Notes: generated from the sequence alone by a model not told the origin. A DNA stretch of 64,000 nucleotides from Salinicoccus luteus DSM 17002 (GCF_000712035.1 NZ_JONV01000009.1:1-64000); one strand, 5' to 3'. Counted from the stretch's first letter, positions 39,908 to 52,738 are shown. Numbers and translations are program-made.

Positions 39908-40351
39908 ATGAATCCGAATCAACAGCGCGAATTTGGCAAATATGCGACACTCGTCGCCCTGATGGGTAGCGATACGGCAATCGAACTGATGCCGGAGTAC
40001 GAACCTTTCAGAGTGACTACAGGAAAAGTCGGATCGATGGATCTGAAGAAGGTCATCTCGTCCGTGGAGACGGCTGCAAAACGTAACGGGCTGATCGATG
40101 GGGAAATGTATCGGGAGACGCATGCACTCTACCATGCGATCATCGAAGCGGCCGAAGGAGTAACTCGCGGCAAACTGAGTGTGGGTGAAGTCATGCGTAC
40201 TGTAGGCCTGTCCTTTTCGGTCGTCAGGGGGCGTCCGTACCCGGAGGATGCCGAGGGGGAATGGATCGCCGTATGCTTCTATGGCACCATCGGTGCGCCC
40301 ATAAAGGGCAAGGAGCATGAGACACTCGGTCTTGGAATCAACCATATCTAG
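39908..40351 (+). CDS. hutP: Hut operon positive regulator HutP
   Basis: RNA-binding antiterminator that, with histidine and Mg2+, lets RNA polymerase read past a terminator before hutH. The 147-residue protein matches Bacillus HutP closely: KVGSMDLKKVISSVETAAKRNG, YRETHALYHAIIEAAEGVTRGK, and the C-terminal GTIGAPIKGKEHETLGLGINHI. His and Glu residues of the metal-histidine site (HALYH, KEHET) are present. A terminator hairpin sits between it and hutH. Confidence 0.97.
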   Translation: MNPNQQREFGKYATLVALMGSDTAIELMPEYEPFRVTTGKVGSMDLKKVISSVETAAKRNGLIDGEMYRETHALYHAIIEAAEGVTRGKLSVGEVMRTVGLSFSVVRGRPYPEDAEGEWIAVCFYGTIGAPIKGKEHETLGLGINHI

Positions 40352-40392
40352 GAAGATAATTGAATAATCATGTCACAGACATCAGCTATTAG

Positions 40393-40432
40393 AGACACTG
40401 AACATCCCAAAGGGATGGCTGTGTCTTTTTTT
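40393..40432 (+). terminator. HutP-controlled attenuator before hutH
   Basis: AGACAC and GTGTCT close a hairpin with an inner CATCCC/GGGATG stem, followed by seven T. It lies between hutP and hutH, as in Bacillus, where HutP binding to nearby NAG triplets disrupts it. A TTAG lies just before it (40389-40392). Confidence 0.82.
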
Positions 40433-40454
40433 AATGCTTGAAGGAGGCGTAAAT

Positions 40455-41963
40455 ATGACAGTTCTAACACTGACCGGAGAGAACCTGACAATCGACAGGA
40501 TGAAGGCATTCCTCGAAGATGACAGGAGCACGGTCGAAATTTCGGAGGCAGCCTATCACAATGTACGCGAATCAAGAAGAACAGTGGAAAACATCATCGA
40601 ACAGGAGAAGACGATATATGGGATCACAACCGGATTCGGCCTGTTCAGTGATGTAAGGATTTCCGGGGACAGGACGGCCGAACTGCAGGTCAATCTCATT
40701 CGCTCCCACTCGTGCGGGGTGGGCAGGCCGTTTGCGGAAAAGACGGTATTGACGATGATGGTGCTGAGACTGAACACCCTGCTGAAAGGCCACTCCGGCG
40801 TCACAGTCGCACTGGTCGACCAGTTGAAGACGTTCATCAACCGGCGGATCATTCCGAAAGTGCCGGAACAGGGATCACTCGGTGCTTCCGGGGACCTCGC
40901 CCCACTCGCCCATCTGGCAATCGCACTCATCGGTGAAGGGGAAGTATTTTATGAAGGCCGCCTGCGGGCATCGGAGGAAGTGCTTGATGCACTGAACATC
41001 CGACCGCTGAGGCTGGAGGCTAAGGAGGGACTGGCACTAATCAATGGCACCCAGCCGATGACGGCCCAGGGGCTGGTAAACTACATCGAAGCGGAAAAGA
41101 TCATGGACGACAGCATGTGGATCGCCGCCCTCACCCATCAGGCGCTGAACGGCATTACGGATGCATTCAATGAAAAGGTCCATCTGTCGCGGGGGTACAA
41201 GGAACAGGTGGAAGTAGCCGAAAGGATGCGCGGCCTGCTCGAAGGTTCGAAGCTGACGACGCGCCAGGGCGAGGTCCGGGTCCAGGATGCCTATTCCCTC
41301 AGGTGCATCCCACAGGTCCATGGTGCCTCACTGCAGACACTCGCCTATGTGAAGGAAAAGCTCGAAATCGAAATGAATGCAGCCAATGACAACCCTCTGA
41401 TTTTCGGGGAGGATGAAGTGATTTCAGGAGGCAATTTCCACGGACAGCCGATTGCGATTGCGATGGATCTGCTCAAGATCGGTGTCAGCGAAATGGCGAA
41501 CATATCGGAACGGCGCATCGAACGGCTTGTGAATCCTGCGCTTAATGGAGACCTTCCTGCATTCCTCAGCCCGCAGGAGGGACTGCAGTCCGGAGCGATG
41601 ATACTGCAGTATGCAGCAGCGAGTCTCGTGTCCGAAAACAAGACACTCGCCCACCCGGCGAGTGTCGACTCCATACCGTCGTCCGCCAATCAGGAGGACC
41701 ATGTCTCCATGGGGACGATTGGTGCCCGTCACGCACGGGACATCATAGAGAATGTCAGGAATGTGCTGGCGATTGAACTGTTCATCGCACTGACAGCTGT
41801 CGAAATCAAAGGGGAGGACAAGCTGTCGCCGGAGACACGGGAGAAATTCGACACATACCGCGGTCACGTGGCCTTCATCAGCCAGGACCGCAATTTCAGT
41901 AAAGACATAAAAATACTATCGGACGAACTCAAACAAATCAAAGGGGTGGCAGAATATGTCTAG
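40455..41963 (+). CDS. hutH: Histidine ammonia-lyase
   Basis: Removes ammonia from histidine to give urocanate, the first step of histidine breakdown. About 502 residues, with the MIO cofactor-forming Ala-Ser-Gly in [16 protein letters not shown]. The ATG at 40455 follows AAGGAGG; a longer in-frame start upstream is in the attenuator. Overlaps hutU by eight bases. Confidence 0.98.
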   Translation: MTVLTLTGENLTIDRMKAFLEDDRSTVEISEAAYHNVRESRRTVENIIEQEKTIYGITTGFGLFSDVRISGDRTAELQVNLIRSHSCGVGRPFAEKTVLTMMVLRLNTLLKGHSGVTVALVDQLKTFINRRIIPKVPEQGSLGASGDLAPLAHLAIALIGEGEVFYEGRLRASEEVLDALNIRPLRLEAKEGLALINGTQPMTAQGLVNYIEAEKIMDDSMWIAALTHQALNGITDAFNEKVHLSRGYKEQVEVAERMRGLLEGSKLTTRQGEVRVQDAYSLRCIPQVHGASLQTLAYVKEKLEIEMNAANDNPLIFGEDEVISGGNFHGQPIAIAMDLLKIGVSEMANISERRIERLVNPALNGDLPAFLSPQEGLQSGAMILQYAAASLVSENKTLAHPASVDSIPSSANQEDHVSMGTIGARHARDIIENVRNVLAIELFIALTAVEIKGEDKLSPETREKFDTYRGHVAFISQDRNFSKDIKILSDELKQIKGVAEYV

Positions 41964-43629
41964 AAAAATCACTGCTAGGAAAATCGTTGCGAAAAAAGGG
42001 CTGGAATTGGAATGCAAAGGATGGGAGCAGGAGGCGGCCCTTAGGATGCTGTACAACAATTTGGATCCTGAAGTGGCGGAACGGCCGGAGGATCTGGTCG
42101 TCTACGGCGGCATCGGCAAGGCGGCAAGGAACTGGGAGGCGTTTGAAGCCATCGAGGAGACGCTGTGTACCCTCGAGAAGGATGAGACGATGCTGATCCA
42201 GTCCGGCAAACCGGTGGCGGTCTTCAAAACGCATGAGGCGGCGCCGCGCGTCCTTATGTCCAACTCGGTGCTTGTGCCGAAATGGGCAAACTGGGACCAC
42301 TTCAACGAACTGGATAAGAAAGGGCTGATGATGTACGGCCAGATGACGGCCGGCAGCTGGATCTATATCGGTTCCCAGGGCATCGTGCAGGGGACATATG
42401 AGACGTTTGCCGAGCTTGCGAACCAGAACTACGACGGTACACTGCGCGGAACGATCACCCTGACCGCGGGACTCGGGGGCATGGGGGGCGCCCAGCCGCT
42501 TGCCGTGACGATGAATGAAGGGGTCGCGATATGTGTGGAAGTCGATCCAACAAGGATCCAGAAGCGTATCGATACACGCTACCTTGATACGAAGACGGAT
42601 TCACTGGACGTGGCACTGAGGATGGCTGAGGAAGCGCGGGACAATGGTGAAGCACTCTCCATCGGTCTTCTTGGAAATGCTGCTGAGATCCACCATGAAA
42701 TACTGCAGCGCAACTTCAAAATAGATGTGGTGACCGACCAGACGTCCGCCCACGACCCACTGAACGGCTACATCCCTGAAGGGTACAGCCTGGAAGAAGC
42801 GGCGAAGCTGCGGGAGCGGGATCCGAAGGAGTATGTGAGACTCTCCTCCCGTTCCATGGCGAATCACGTGGAGGCGATGCTTGAGTTCCAAAAGAACGGC
42901 TCGATCGTCTTCGACTACGGCAACAACATCCGGCAGGTCGCCTTTGACGAGGGTGCGGAGGATGCCTTCGCTTTTCCGGGATTCGTTCCTGCCTATATCC
43001 GTCCGCTCTTCTGTGAAGGCAAGGGCCCTTTCCGTTTCGTGGCCCTGAGCGGAGATCCAAAGGATATCGAAGCCGCGGACCGGAAGATGCGCGAGCTGTT
43101 CCCGGAGAATGAAAAGCTGCTCCGCTGGCTGGATATGGCTGAGGAGAGAATCGCCTTCCAGGGGCTGCCGGCGCGGATCGCGTGGCTCGGCTATGGTGAA
43201 CGTGCCAAGATGGGACTCGCCCTGAATGAAATGGTTGCGAATGGCGAAATCTCCGCACCGGTCGTCATCGGGCGTGATCATCTCGACAGTGGATCAGTCG
43301 CCAGCCCGAATCGGGAGACGGAAAGCATGAAGGACGGCAGTGACGCAGTCGGTGACTGGGCGATACTGAATGCACTCGTCAATACGGCAGCCGGCGGCTC
43401 CTGGATCAGCGTCCACCACGGTGGCGGTGTCGGCATGGGCTATTCCCTGCATGCAGGCATGGTGGTCGTTGCGGATGGTACCGAAAATGCACAGCGCCGC
43501 CTTGAACGTGTGCTGACGAGCGACCCGGGCATGGGAGTTGCCAGGCATGCCGATGCAGGATACGACATTGCGGTCGATACTGCAAAAGAGAAAGGCGTCA
43601 ATATTCCAATGCTAAAGGAGAATCAGTAA
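41956..43629 (+). CDS. hutU: Urocanate hydratase
   Basis: Converts urocanate to imidazolone propionate with tightly bound NAD. The 557-residue protein shows [14 protein letters not shown] and the family signature [20 protein letters not shown] with [17 protein letters not shown]. Overlaps hutH by eight and hutI by one base, so the three genes are translationally coupled. Confidence 0.98.
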   Translation: MSRKITARKIVAKKGLELECKGWEQEAALRMLYNNLDPEVAERPEDLVVYGGIGKAARNWEAFEAIEETLCTLEKDETMLIQSGKPVAVFKTHEAAPRVLMSNSVLVPKWANWDHFNELDKKGLMMYGQMTAGSWIYIGSQGIVQGTYETFAELANQNYDGTLRGTITLTAGLGGMGGAQPLAVTMNEGVAICVEVDPTRIQKRIDTRYLDTKTDSLDVALRMAEEARDNGEALSIGLLGNAAEIHHEILQRNFKIDVVTDQTSAHDPLNGYIPEGYSLEEAAKLRERDPKEYVRLSSRSMANHVEAMLEFQKNGSIVFDYGNNIRQVAFDEGAEDAFAFPGFVPAYIRPLFCEGKGPFRFVALSGDPKDIEAADRKMRELFPENEKLLRWLDMAEERIAFQGLPARIAWLGYGERAKMGLALNEMVANGEISAPVVIGRDHLDSGSVASPNRETESMKDGSDAVGDWAILNALVNTAAGGSWISVHHGGGVGMGYSLHAGMVVVADGTENAQRRLERVLTSDPGMGVARHADAGYDIAVDTAKEKGVNIPMLKENQ

Positions 43630-44861
43630 TGAACGATATCATCATCAGAAACATCAAGTCACTCATTCTGCCGAAGAAAAGTGACGGGCCACTCAAAGGC
43701 ATAGAGATGGATGCACTCGAAATCATCGATCAGGCGATGATCGTCCTCAAGGATGGCAGGGTCGTCTACAGAGGTGAGGAGAACGATGACTATGAAGCAT
43801 CGGAGATCATCGATGCCGGCGGCATGATCGCCTCCCCTGCCCTCGTCGATCCGCATACGCATGTGGTACATGGGGGCTCGCGAGAGCATGAAATGGCGCT
43901 CAAACGTCAGGGGGTCGACTATCTGAAGATCCTTGATCAGGGCGGCGGCATACTGAATACAGTTGAGCAGACGAGGAAAGCCACACACCAGGAACTGCTG
44001 GATAAGGCATCCAAGAACATCACCCGCATGATCCAGCATGGTGTGCTCACCATCGAAAGCAAGAGCGGCTACGGACTGGATCGTGAAAATGAGCTGAAGC
44101 AGCTCGAAGTTTCCCGGGAAATATCCGAGAAATTCCCCATTACGATGCGGCATACCTTCCTTGGTCCGCACGCCATCCCGAAAGGCGCTGATGGTGAGGC
44201 TTTCCTGGATGAGATGATCGGACTGCTGGATGAGGCGAAGGACTATGCCGATTTTGCGGACATCTTCTGTGAAACGGGCGTCTTCACGATCGAACAGTCG
44301 AGAAGATATATGAAGGCTGCAAATGAGAAAGGGATGAAGGTCAAAATCCATGCGGATGAAATCGATCCGCTCGGCGGTCTGGAATTGGCCATTGAACAGG
44401 GTGCCATCAGTGCCGACCACCTCGTCGCCGCAAGTGATGCAGGCAAAAAGATGCTTCAGGACAGTGGGACGGTTGCGGTACTGCTGCCGGGCACGACCTT
44501 CTATCTTGGGAAGGATCAGTACGCCGATGCCCGTGGCATGATTGAACAGGGTGGCGCTGTGAGCCTTGCGACCGACTACAACCCCGGCAGCTGTGTGACG
44601 GACAATCTCCAGATGATCATGGCGATTGCGAGCCTGAAGCTGAAGATGACGCCGAATGAGATCTGGAACGCCGTAACGGTGAATGCGGCCCACGCAATCG
44701 GTGCGGATTCGGGCACGCTGGAAGCGGGAGACCCTGGGGATATAGTGCTTTGGGATGCACCCAATCATGAATATATCCCCTATCACTACGGCGTCAACCA
44801 TGCGCATACGGTCATTGCTGAAGGCAAAGTCGTATATGAGCGTCCAGGCCTTACCCTGTAG
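43629..44861 (+). CDS. hutI: Imidazolonepropionase
   Basis: Hydrolyses imidazolone propionate to formiminoglutamate. The 410-residue amidohydrolase has the metal-binding [27 protein letters not shown] and a conserved ATDYNPGS. hutG (formiminoglutamase) does not follow, so the last step must be encoded elsewhere. The gene also contains a near-consensus Noc-binding sequence. Confidence 0.97.
   Translation: MNDIIIRNIKSLILPKKSDGPLKGIEMDALEIIDQAMIVLKDGRVVYRGEENDDYEASEIIDAGGMIASPALVDPHTHVVHGGSREHEMALKRQGVDYLKILDQGGGILNTVEQTRKATHQELLDKASKNITRMIQHGVLTIESKSGYGLDRENELKQLEVSREISEKFPITMRHTFLGPHAIPKGADGEAFLDEMIGLLDEAKDYADFADIFCETGVFTIEQSRRYMKAANEKGMKVKIHADEIDPLGGLELAIEQGAISADHLVAASDAGKKMLQDSGTVAVLLPGTTFYLGKDQYADARGMIEQGGAVSLATDYNPGSCVTDNLQMIMAIASLKLKMTPNEIWNAVTVNAAHAIGADSGTLEAGDPGDIVLWDAPNHEYIPYHYGVNHAHTVIAEGKVVYERPGLTL
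44109..44122. promoter_or_regulatory. Near-consensus Noc-binding site in hutI
   Basis: GTTTCCCGGGAAAT differs by one base from the Bacillus Noc-binding sequence ATTTCCCGGGAAAT. Confidence 0.55.
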
Positions 44862-44869
44862 GCAGTGCC

Positions 44870-44898
44870 TTGCATTTTCAGGATATTCATAATAGAAT
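44870..44898 (+). promoter_or_regulatory. serS promoter
   Basis: -35 TTGCAT (44870-44875), 17-base spacer, -10 TAGAAT (44893-44898), placed just before the T-box leader. Confidence 0.7.
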
Positions 44899-44920
44899 GG
44901 TAGCAAGCTGAATATCAGCC

Positions 44921-46426
<1,506 letters not shown>

Positions 46427-46441
46427 TAAACAGTACTGGAT

Positions 46442-46470
46442 GCTCCTATTCGTTTAGGAGCTTTATTTTA
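46442..46470 (+). terminator. Terminator after serS
   Basis: GCTCCTA and TAGGAGC form a stem with a six-base loop, followed by TTTATTTTAT. Confidence 0.8.
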
Positions 46471-46489
46471 TGGTTGGAGGAGTGAAAAA

Positions 46490-47410
46490 TTGGATAAAAA
46501 AGTATCAATGCTTCAACTGATGCTCGTACTGCTTGTGGTGTTTCTCTTCATCACACTTGCCGACATCAGCCTTCTTTTCGGCGCGGTCCTGCTGCCGTTC
46601 GCCGTGTATTTCCTTGTTGACCTGAAACATCGGTCGAACTATCATTTCTGGCTGACATTCATCAGTTTCCTCATACCTGCAGTCCTGCTTCTGTCACCGG
46701 ATGCATGGCTATGGTTTGTGGTATTATATATAGTGGCTACAGTAGTTCACCGGACACTAAAAAAAGAGGTGTCCCAGGAGCTTACGCTCTTCTATGTGAC
46801 GTTTACACTGATGCTCGGCATCATTGGCGGATTGAACCTGCTGCAGGGGCTCGGCTTCATCCAGCCCCTCTCGAACATCTATCTGGATTTCCGCAACTGG
46901 TACATGGAACAGATAGAGATGTACGGCACGCTCGCATCATCCACATTTGATGCCGATATCATGCGCGCTTCCATGGATCAGATATTCATCAACCTGCCTG
47001 CCTATGTCACGGTGATTTCGTTCATGCTTGCCCTCTATACTGTACTGATGCAGCGGGTGCTGTTCAAATCCTCGTCAATAAGGCTGTGGGACTACCGGTC
47101 ATTCAAGGACTGGGCCTTTCCACGCTTCATCCTATATTTATTTTTGATCGTGTTTATAGTATCATTTTTTACAACCGAGGGAACAACCGCCCAATCTACA
47201 ATGGGCAATCTGCTGGTTGTGCTTGAATGGGCCCTCTTCCTCCATGGTCTCAGCTTCAGCTATTTCTTCTTCAGGGAAAGGAACCTGAATATGGTGCTTT
47301 CCATACTGCTGCTGGTTCCATTGGCGATTCTGAGGCCGCTCACCCTGTTGATCGGCATATTTGAAATGATCTTCAGGCTAAGGACTCTACTACAGACGAA
47401 AAGGAAGTGA
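46490..47410 (+). CDS. YybS family membrane protein (DUF2232)
   Basis: A 306-residue membrane protein with about eight predicted helices, belonging to the YybS/DUF2232 group found before gdpP in Firmicutes; function unknown. The start is TTG with GGAGGAG eight bases upstream. The frame ends at the gdpP start region, so the two overlap or abut. Confidence 0.88.
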   Translation: MDKKVSMLQLMLVLLVVFLFITLADISLLFGAVLLPFAVYFLVDLKHRSNYHFWLTFISFLIPAVLLLSPDAWLWFVVLYIVATVVHRTLKKEVSQELTLFYVTFTLMLGIIGGLNLLQGLGFIQPLSNIYLDFRNWYMEQIEMYGTLASSTFDADIMRASMDQIFINLPAYVTVISFMLALYTVLMQRVLFKSSSIRLWDYRSFKDWAFPRFILYLFLIVFIVSFFTTEGTTAQSTMGNLLVVLEWALFLHGLSFSYFFFRERNLNMVLSILLLVPLAILRPLTLLIGIFEMIFRLRTLLQTKRK

Positions 47411-47415
47411 CGAGG

Positions 47416-49392
47416 ATGTATAATGTGCTGGACAAGAAAATGGTCTTCATACCTTTCGCCATCACAGCATTTCATATTCTAGTAATGAATATATTTGTGC
47501 TGACGAACCATTTCAGAATTGGCTTGCTCTTTCTGATCGTAAGTACCATTCTCATGACACTTCTATTCATGTACCTCTACCGCTCTTTTGCGATCAATGA
47601 AAACCGGTTCCGCCAGATGGTGGTGGATATTGCCGGAAGCAAGCAGTATGCCATTGATGAATTGCCGATGGGGCTTATCATACTGAACGATGATGATGAA
47701 ATCGAGTGGATGAACGACTATATGTGCAAGGAAATCTCAAAAGACAACATGAACGCGCCAATCAACCGGCTTTTCCCGAACATCATGACGACACTGAAGG
47801 CGAATAACATCAGTACGACGGAATCGACATATAATGATAAATATTATAAAATCTATTGGGACGAAAAGCACCAGGCACTTCATCTGATAGACATCACAAA
47901 CCAGCGGAACCGTGAGAAGGAACTTGAAGACAAGCAGCCCGTCCTCGGCATCCTGTTCCTCGACAACTATGACGAAGTGACGCAGAACATGAGTGAAGCA
48001 CTTAAGAGTGAACTCAACAACAGCATTACGAACACGATCAATGAATGGGCCAACCGGCATCATATCTATATACGCCGGTTCTCACAGGACCGTTTCATCA
48101 TCCTGCTGAATTCAAGGAGCCTGAAGGACATCGAGTCGACACGCTTCAATCTGCTGGATGAAGTACGGGACCGCTCACAGGAACTCGGCGCCCAAATTAC
48201 ATTGAGCATTGGTGTCGGAGAAGGCTCGGATGACTATATAGAAGTCGGGGAACTGGCACAGTCGAGTCTTGACCTTGCCCTTGGGCGCGGTGGTGACCAG
48301 GTGGCCATCAAAGCGATGAACGGCAATGCCAGATTCTACGGCGGAAAGACGGACCCGATGGAAAAGCGGACGCGCGTGAAGGCACGTGTCATCTCGCATG
48401 CCCTCAGGGACATCCTTCTCGAAGGGGATAATGTGCTCATCATGGGACATAAGCATCCGGATATGGATTCGCTGGGCTCGGCCATCGGTGTCGCCAAGAT
48501 TGCTTCAATGAACGGCATCGAGGCGCATATCGTGCTGAATGACGAAGATATAGATGAAACGCTGCAGCGTATGATGAAGGAACTGCAGGAACGCGAAGAT
48601 CTGATGGAGATGTTCGTAACTTCGGAAGAAGCCTGGGAGAAGATGAATCCAAGGACCACAGTCGTCGTCGTGGACACCCACCGCCCGAGCATGGTGCTCG
48701 ATGAAGTGATCCTGAACAAGGCGACGCGGAAAGTCATCATCGACCACCATAGACGCTCCGATGACTTCATCTCCAATCCCCTGCTCGTCTATATGGAGCC
48801 GTATGCCTCCAGTGCAAGTGAACTTGTGGCGGAACTGCTTGAATATCAGAACAAGGAGAAGAAGCTCTCCCGTCTGGAAGCGACGATCATGCTTACAGGA
48901 ATCATAGTGGATACTCGGAACTATACGCTCCGTACTGGATCGCGGACATTCGATGCCGCAAGCTTCCTGAGAAGCAACGGGGCGGATCCGGTCCTCGCGC
49001 AGACATTCCTGAAGGATGATATCGATACGTACATTGCGAGGAGCGACCTGATCAAATCGGCTGAAATCATGGACAATGGAATTGCCATCGTGAAAGCAGA
49101 CCAGTCCATGACATATCATCCAGTCACCGTCGCCCAGGCAGCCGACCAGCTGCTGCAGATTGAGGGTGTCCAGGCCTCCTTCGTAATGGCTACAAGGGAA
49201 GATGAATCCATAGGGATCTCCGCGCGCTCATTCGGCGAGATGAATGTACAGCTTGTGATGGAAGCCCTCGGCGGGGGCGGCCACCTGTCGAATGCAGCGA
49301 CGCGTGTAACCGACAAGACAATGGACGAACTCTACGATGAGCTCGTCGAAGTGATAGATGAAATACTTTATAACAGGAGTGAAGCGGAATGA
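47416..49392 (+). CDS. gdpP: Cyclic-di-AMP phosphodiesterase GdpP
   Basis: Membrane-bound enzyme that hydrolyses c-di-AMP, which controls potassium, osmotic and cell-wall balance. About 658 residues: two N-terminal helices (about 12-55), a PAS-like domain, a degenerate GGDEF domain, then a DHH domain with [20 protein letters not shown] and [10 protein letters not shown], and a DHHA1 domain ending near [13 protein letters not shown]. The metal ligands are intact. The start is uncertain between the GTG at 47407 and the ATG at 47416. The last four bases overlap rplI. Confidence 0.95.
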   Translation: MYNVLDKKMVFIPFAITAFHILVMNIFVLTNHFRIGLLFLIVSTILMTLLFMYLYRSFAINENRFRQMVVDIAGSKQYAIDELPMGLIILNDDDEIEWMNDYMCKEISKDNMNAPINRLFPNIMTTLKANNISTTESTYNDKYYKIYWDEKHQALHLIDITNQRNREKELEDKQPVLGILFLDNYDEVTQNMSEALKSELNNSITNTINEWANRHHIYIRRFSQDRFIILLNSRSLKDIESTRFNLLDEVRDRSQELGAQITLSIGVGEGSDDYIEVGELAQSSLDLALGRGGDQVAIKAMNGNARFYGGKTDPMEKRTRVKARVISHALRDILLEGDNVLIMGHKHPDMDSLGSAIGVAKIASMNGIEAHIVLNDEDIDETLQRMMKELQEREDLMEMFVTSEEAWEKMNPRTTVVVVDTHRPSMVLDEVILNKATRKVIIDHHRRSDDFISNPLLVYMEPYASSASELVAELLEYQNKEKKLSRLEATIMLTGIIVDTRNYTLRTGSRTFDAASFLRSNGADPVLAQTFLKDDIDTYIARSDLIKSAEIMDNGIAIVKADQSMTYHPVTVAQAADQLLQIEGVQASFVMATREDESIGISARSFGEMNVQLVMEALGGGGHLSNAATRVTDKTMDELYDELVEVIDEILYNRSEAE

Positions 49393-49835
49393 AAGTGATT
49401 TTTCTGAATGACGTCAAGAACAAAGGCAAAAAAGGCGAAGTGAAAGAAGTCGCTACAGGATATGCACAGAACTTCCTGCTCAAGAAAGGACTGGCTGAGG
49501 AAGCGACGCCGGCAAACCTGAAGAAACTGAAAGAACAGCAGGACAGAGAAGCGGAAAAGGCCCAGCAGGAGCTGGAAGAGGCAAAGGCGCTCAAAGAGGA
49601 ACTGGAACAGAAGGAAGTTGAAATCAAGACGAAGTCCGGTGAGGACGGCCGCCTGTTCGGCTCCATCAGTTCAAAGCAGGTCGTGGAAGCCTATGATAAG
49701 CAGCATGGCATCAAGCTCGACAAAAGAAAGATCGACATGTCCCAGCCATTGAAGAGCCTTGGATACCATAAGATGAATGTGAAAATTCATCCGGAAGTCC
49801 ATGCAGAAATCAAGGTGCATGTTGTTGAGCAATAG
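49389..49835 (+). CDS. rplI: 50S ribosomal protein L9
   Basis: The 148-residue protein starts [21 protein letters not shown] and contains [13 protein letters not shown], the L9 N-domain, linked by a long charged helix to the C-domain ([15 protein letters not shown]). Overlaps gdpP by four bases (ATGA) and precedes dnaB, the standard Firmicutes order. Confidence 0.98.
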   Translation: MKVIFLNDVKNKGKKGEVKEVATGYAQNFLLKKGLAEEATPANLKKLKEQQDREAEKAQQELEEAKALKEELEQKEVEIKTKSGEDGRLFGSISSKQVVEAYDKQHGIKLDKRKIDMSQPLKSLGYHKMNVKIHPEVHAEIKVHVVEQ

Positions 49836-49856
49836 AAATCCAGGGAGGGATTGATT

Positions 49857-51245
49857 TTGGATATACATCAACAGATGCCGCATAATATGGAAGCGGAGCA
49901 GTCTGTCCTTGGTGCCATTCTGATCAATCCCGAAATTTTCATTTCCACAGCAGAAACGCTGGAGCCGGAAGATTTCTATCGTTCAGAGCATCAGCACATC
50001 TACCGGGCAATGGGAATCTTGAGTGAGAACCATCAGAATATTGATGTGGTTACGCTGATCAATCAGCTGAAGAGCATGGAAGTGCTCAATTCCGTCGGTG
50101 GGCCGAGATATCTTGCGGAACTTTCCAACGTCGTGCCGACAAGCCGCAACGTCGGTTTCTATGTGGATATCGTAGCGAGGTATGCCCTCAAACGGAAGCT
50201 GATCCAGACGGCTGAAGAGATTGCGAATGAAGGGTTTTCCGAGGAGGCGGATATTGAGGATCTCTTGACGGAAGCCGAATCAAGAATCATGTCCATCTCC
50301 GAAAACCGGCGCAACGAAGGCTTCAAATCGATGAAATCCGTTGTCCATGAAGTGTACGAGCAGGTCGAGGCACGAGCCGGTCAGACGGATACGACGACCG
50401 GAATCCCGACAGGCTACCGCGATCTTGATTTCATGACATCGGGCTTCAACCGGAATGACCTCATCATACTGGCTGCCCGCCCTTCCATGGGTAAGACGGC
50501 CTTTGCCCTGAACATTGCAGGACATGTCGGCACCTCTGCTGAAAAGCATACTGTAGCGATCTTCTCGCTGGAGATGGGGGCCGACCAGCTGGTGTCCCGT
50601 ATGATCTCAAGCCAGGGAATGATCGACGCGACGAAACTGCGTCAAGGGAATCTCAATCATGATGACTGGGACAACTTTACGACCGCCATCGGCAGTCTCG
50701 CTGAATCGAAGATATTCATCGATGATGCGCCGGGCATCCGGGTCAACGATATCCGCTCCAAGTGCATGCGTCTGAAACAGGAGCATGGGCTTGATATGGT
50801 GATCATCGACTATCTCCAGCTGATCCAGGGGTCGAGCAATAAGAGAAGTGACAACCGTCAGCAGGAAGTTTCCGAAATCTCCCGTATGCTCAAGGCATTG
50901 GCACGCGAGATGGAATGTCCGGTCATCGCCCTGAGCCAGCTTTCAAGAAGTGTGGAAACACGCCAGGACAAGCGTCCGATGATGAGTGACCTGCGGGAAT
51001 CTGGATCGATTGAGCAGGATGCCGATATCGTCGCCTTCCTCTACCGCGAGGACTACTATGTCCGGGGAGATGGCGAAGAGGACGCAGAAGGCGCCCAGAG
51101 GGAGCAGGATGAGATAGAGATTATCCTGGCGAAGCACAGGAATGGTCCAACGGGAACTGTAAAACTGATATTCAACAAATCCTACAGCAGTTTCTTCGAT
51201 CAGGATAACAGGGGTTATGACGATGGGTATATCCCACCCAACTAA
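49857..51245 (+). CDS. dnaB: Replicative DNA helicase DnaB
   Basis: Hexameric helicase at the fork (called DnaC in Bacillus). About 462 residues: N-terminal domain (QMPHNMEAEQSVLGAILI), RecA-like domain with Walker A ARPSMGKTAFAL, Walker B MVIIDYLQLI, and LSQLSRSVETRQDKRPMMSDLRESGSIEQDADIV. The TTG at 49857 is chosen because GGGAGGGA lies six bases before it; the TTG at 49851 directly abuts that site. Confidence 0.97.
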   Translation: MDIHQQMPHNMEAEQSVLGAILINPEIFISTAETLEPEDFYRSEHQHIYRAMGILSENHQNIDVVTLINQLKSMEVLNSVGGPRYLAELSNVVPTSRNVGFYVDIVARYALKRKLIQTAEEIANEGFSEEADIEDLLTEAESRIMSISENRRNEGFKSMKSVVHEVYEQVEARAGQTDTTTGIPTGYRDLDFMTSGFNRNDLIILAARPSMGKTAFALNIAGHVGTSAEKHTVAIFSLEMGADQLVSRMISSQGMIDATKLRQGNLNHDDWDNFTTAIGSLAESKIFIDDAPGIRVNDIRSKCMRLKQEHGLDMVIIDYLQLIQGSSNKRSDNRQQEVSEISRMLKALAREMECPVIALSQLSRSVETRQDKRPMMSDLRESGSIEQDADIVAFLYREDYYVRGDGEEDAEGAQREQDEIEIILAKHRNGPTGTVKLIFNKSYSSFFDQDNRGYDDGYIPPN

Positions 51246-51290
51246 ATTTACGAATGTTTTTATATGACCATTATAAAAACGTTCGTATTT
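51246..51290. promoter_or_regulatory. Possible paired PurR boxes upstream of purA
   Basis: Two inverted 13-base sequences (51246-51258, ATTTACGAATGTT; 51278-51290, complement AAATACGAACGTT) match the PurBox pattern AWWWCCGAACWWT at 10 and 11 positions and lie just upstream of the purA -35 box. The 19-base gap is slightly longer than usual. They coincide with the dnaB terminator arms, so the symmetry may only be the hairpin. Confidence 0.4.
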
Positions 51291-51293
51291 TTA
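51249..51293 (+). terminator. Terminator after dnaB
   Basis: TACGAATGTTTTTATA pairs with TATAAAAACGTTCGTA, with one mismatch and a seven-base loop, followed by TTTTTATT. The arms also resemble PurR boxes. Confidence 0.85.
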
Positions 51294-51322
51294 TTGCATT
51301 CCTTTGTTCTTATTGATAGAAT
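51294..51322 (+). promoter_or_regulatory. purA promoter
   Basis: -35 TTGCAT (51294-51299), 17-base spacer, -10 TAGAAT (51317-51322), about 38 bases before purA. The boxes are identical to those of the serS promoter. Confidence 0.72.
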
Positions 51323-51360
51323 GATTACGGTATTTCAATGAAAAAATTGGGGGCAAACAT

Positions 51361-52647
51361 ATGTCTGGAACAGTAGTAGTCGGAACGCAATGGGGCGACG
51401 AAGGAAAAGGTAAGATTACAGACTTCCTGTCAGAAGACGCGGATATCATCGCGCGCTTCTCCGGAGGAAACAATGCAGGCCATACCATCCAGTTCGGTGG
51501 AGAAACATATAAGCTGCATCTCGTACCTTCAGGTATATTCTATGATGATAAAATTTCACTGATCGGCAATGGTGTCGTCATCGACCCGTTGTCCATCATC
51601 AAGGAACTTGATGGACTGATCGAGCGCGGCATATCTGTCGACAATCTGAGGATTTCGAACCGTGCGCAGGTCATCCTCCCCTACCACCTCCTGCAGGATG
51701 AGCTGGAAGAGGAAGCCCGTGGAGACAACAAGATCGGCACGACGAAGCGCGGCATCGGCCCGTGCTACGTGGACAAGGTGCAGCGAATCGGGATCCGTAT
51801 GGCAGACCTGATAGATGAAACGGTGTTCAGAAAAAGGCTTGAAGAGAACCTCGAGATCAAGAACCATATGTTCAAAGCACTGTATGGCCGTGAAGGGTTC
51901 ACTTTCGATGAAATCTTTGAACCCTACCAGAAAGCGGCCGAGCGTCTGGCACCTTACGTGACGGACACGGCAAAAGTGCTTGATGATGCATTTCAGGCCA
52001 ATCAGAAGGTCCTTTTTGAAGGGGCCCAAGGGGTCATGCTCGATATCGATCACGGTACATATCCGTTCGTCACATCCAGCAACCCGGTTGCCGGCAATGT
52101 CACAGTCGGCTGCGGCGTCGGTCCGACATTCGTCAACAGCATCGTCGGCGTATGCAAGGCCTATACTTCAAGAGTCGGTGATGGTCCATTCCCGACAGAA
52201 CTGTTCGACGAAAGCGGCGATCATATCAGGGAAGTCGGCCGTGAATACGGAACGACGACCGGCCGTGCACGCCGTGTGGGCTGGTTCGACAGCGTTGTCG
52301 TCCGCCACTCAAGACGCGTAAGCGGCATCACCGACCTGTCACTCAATTCCATCGACGTACTGAGTGGACTCGATACGGTCAAGATCTGTACAGCATACGA
52401 AATAGACGGGAAAGAAATCACGGAATATCCGGCAACATTGGATGCGCTTGAGCGTGCCAAGCCGATTTTCAAGGAAATGCCCGGGTGGCAGGAAGACATT
52501 ACCGGTGTGAAACGCATGGAAGATCTTCCGGACAATGCAAGAAACTACCTTGAAGAGATCGAACGTCTGACAGGTGTCAGTGTTTCCATCTTCTCAGTAG
52601 GGCCGGACCGCAATCAGACTAATCTGCTTAAGAATTTCTGGACTTAA
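51361..52647 (+). CDS. purA: Adenylosuccinate synthetase
   Basis: Joins IMP and aspartate using GTP on the way to AMP. The 428-residue protein has the N-terminal [14 protein letters not shown] loop, [23 protein letters not shown] and the VGPDRNQT end. Single-gene unit between dnaB and an insertion sequence. Confidence 0.98.
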   Translation: MSGTVVVGTQWGDEGKGKITDFLSEDADIIARFSGGNNAGHTIQFGGETYKLHLVPSGIFYDDKISLIGNGVVIDPLSIIKELDGLIERGISVDNLRISNRAQVILPYHLLQDELEEEARGDNKIGTTKRGIGPCYVDKVQRIGIRMADLIDETVFRKRLEENLEIKNHMFKALYGREGFTFDEIFEPYQKAAERLAPYVTDTAKVLDDAFQANQKVLFEGAQGVMLDIDHGTYPFVTSSNPVAGNVTVGCGVGPTFVNSIVGVCKAYTSRVGDGPFPTELFDESGDHIREVGREYGTTTGRARRVGWFDSVVVRHSRRVSGITDLSLNSIDVLSGLDTVKICTAYEIDGKEITEYPATLDALERAKPIFKEMPGWQEDITGVKRMEDLPDNARNYLEEIERLTGVSVSIFSVGPDRNQTNLLKNFWT

Positions 52648-52652
52648 ATAAT

Positions 52653-52672
52653 AAAGAAGGCAAACCCAAATG
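52653..52672 (+). terminator. Left arm of a possible purA terminator split by the IS
   Basis: AAAGAAGGCAAACCCAAATG at this position is complementary, with one gap and one mismatch, to CACTTGGTGTTTGCCTTCTTT at 54327-54347, on the other side of the IS. Confidence 0.5.
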
Positions 52673-52687
52673 AAACTTTGGTATGCT

Positions 52688-52729
52688 CCCTTCAAAGTAG
52701 ACACTTGAAAAAGTGAAAACTTTGAAGGG
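52688..52729 (+). promoter_or_regulatory. Hairpin covering the orfA ribosome binding site
   Basis: CCCTTCAAAG (52688-52697) pairs with CTTTGAAGGG (52720-52729), with an inner CACTT/AAGTG stem. The 3' arm holds the AAGGGGG ribosome binding site of orfA, so read-through RNA would hide it. Confidence 0.6.
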
Positions 52730-52738
52730 GGTTTTCTT

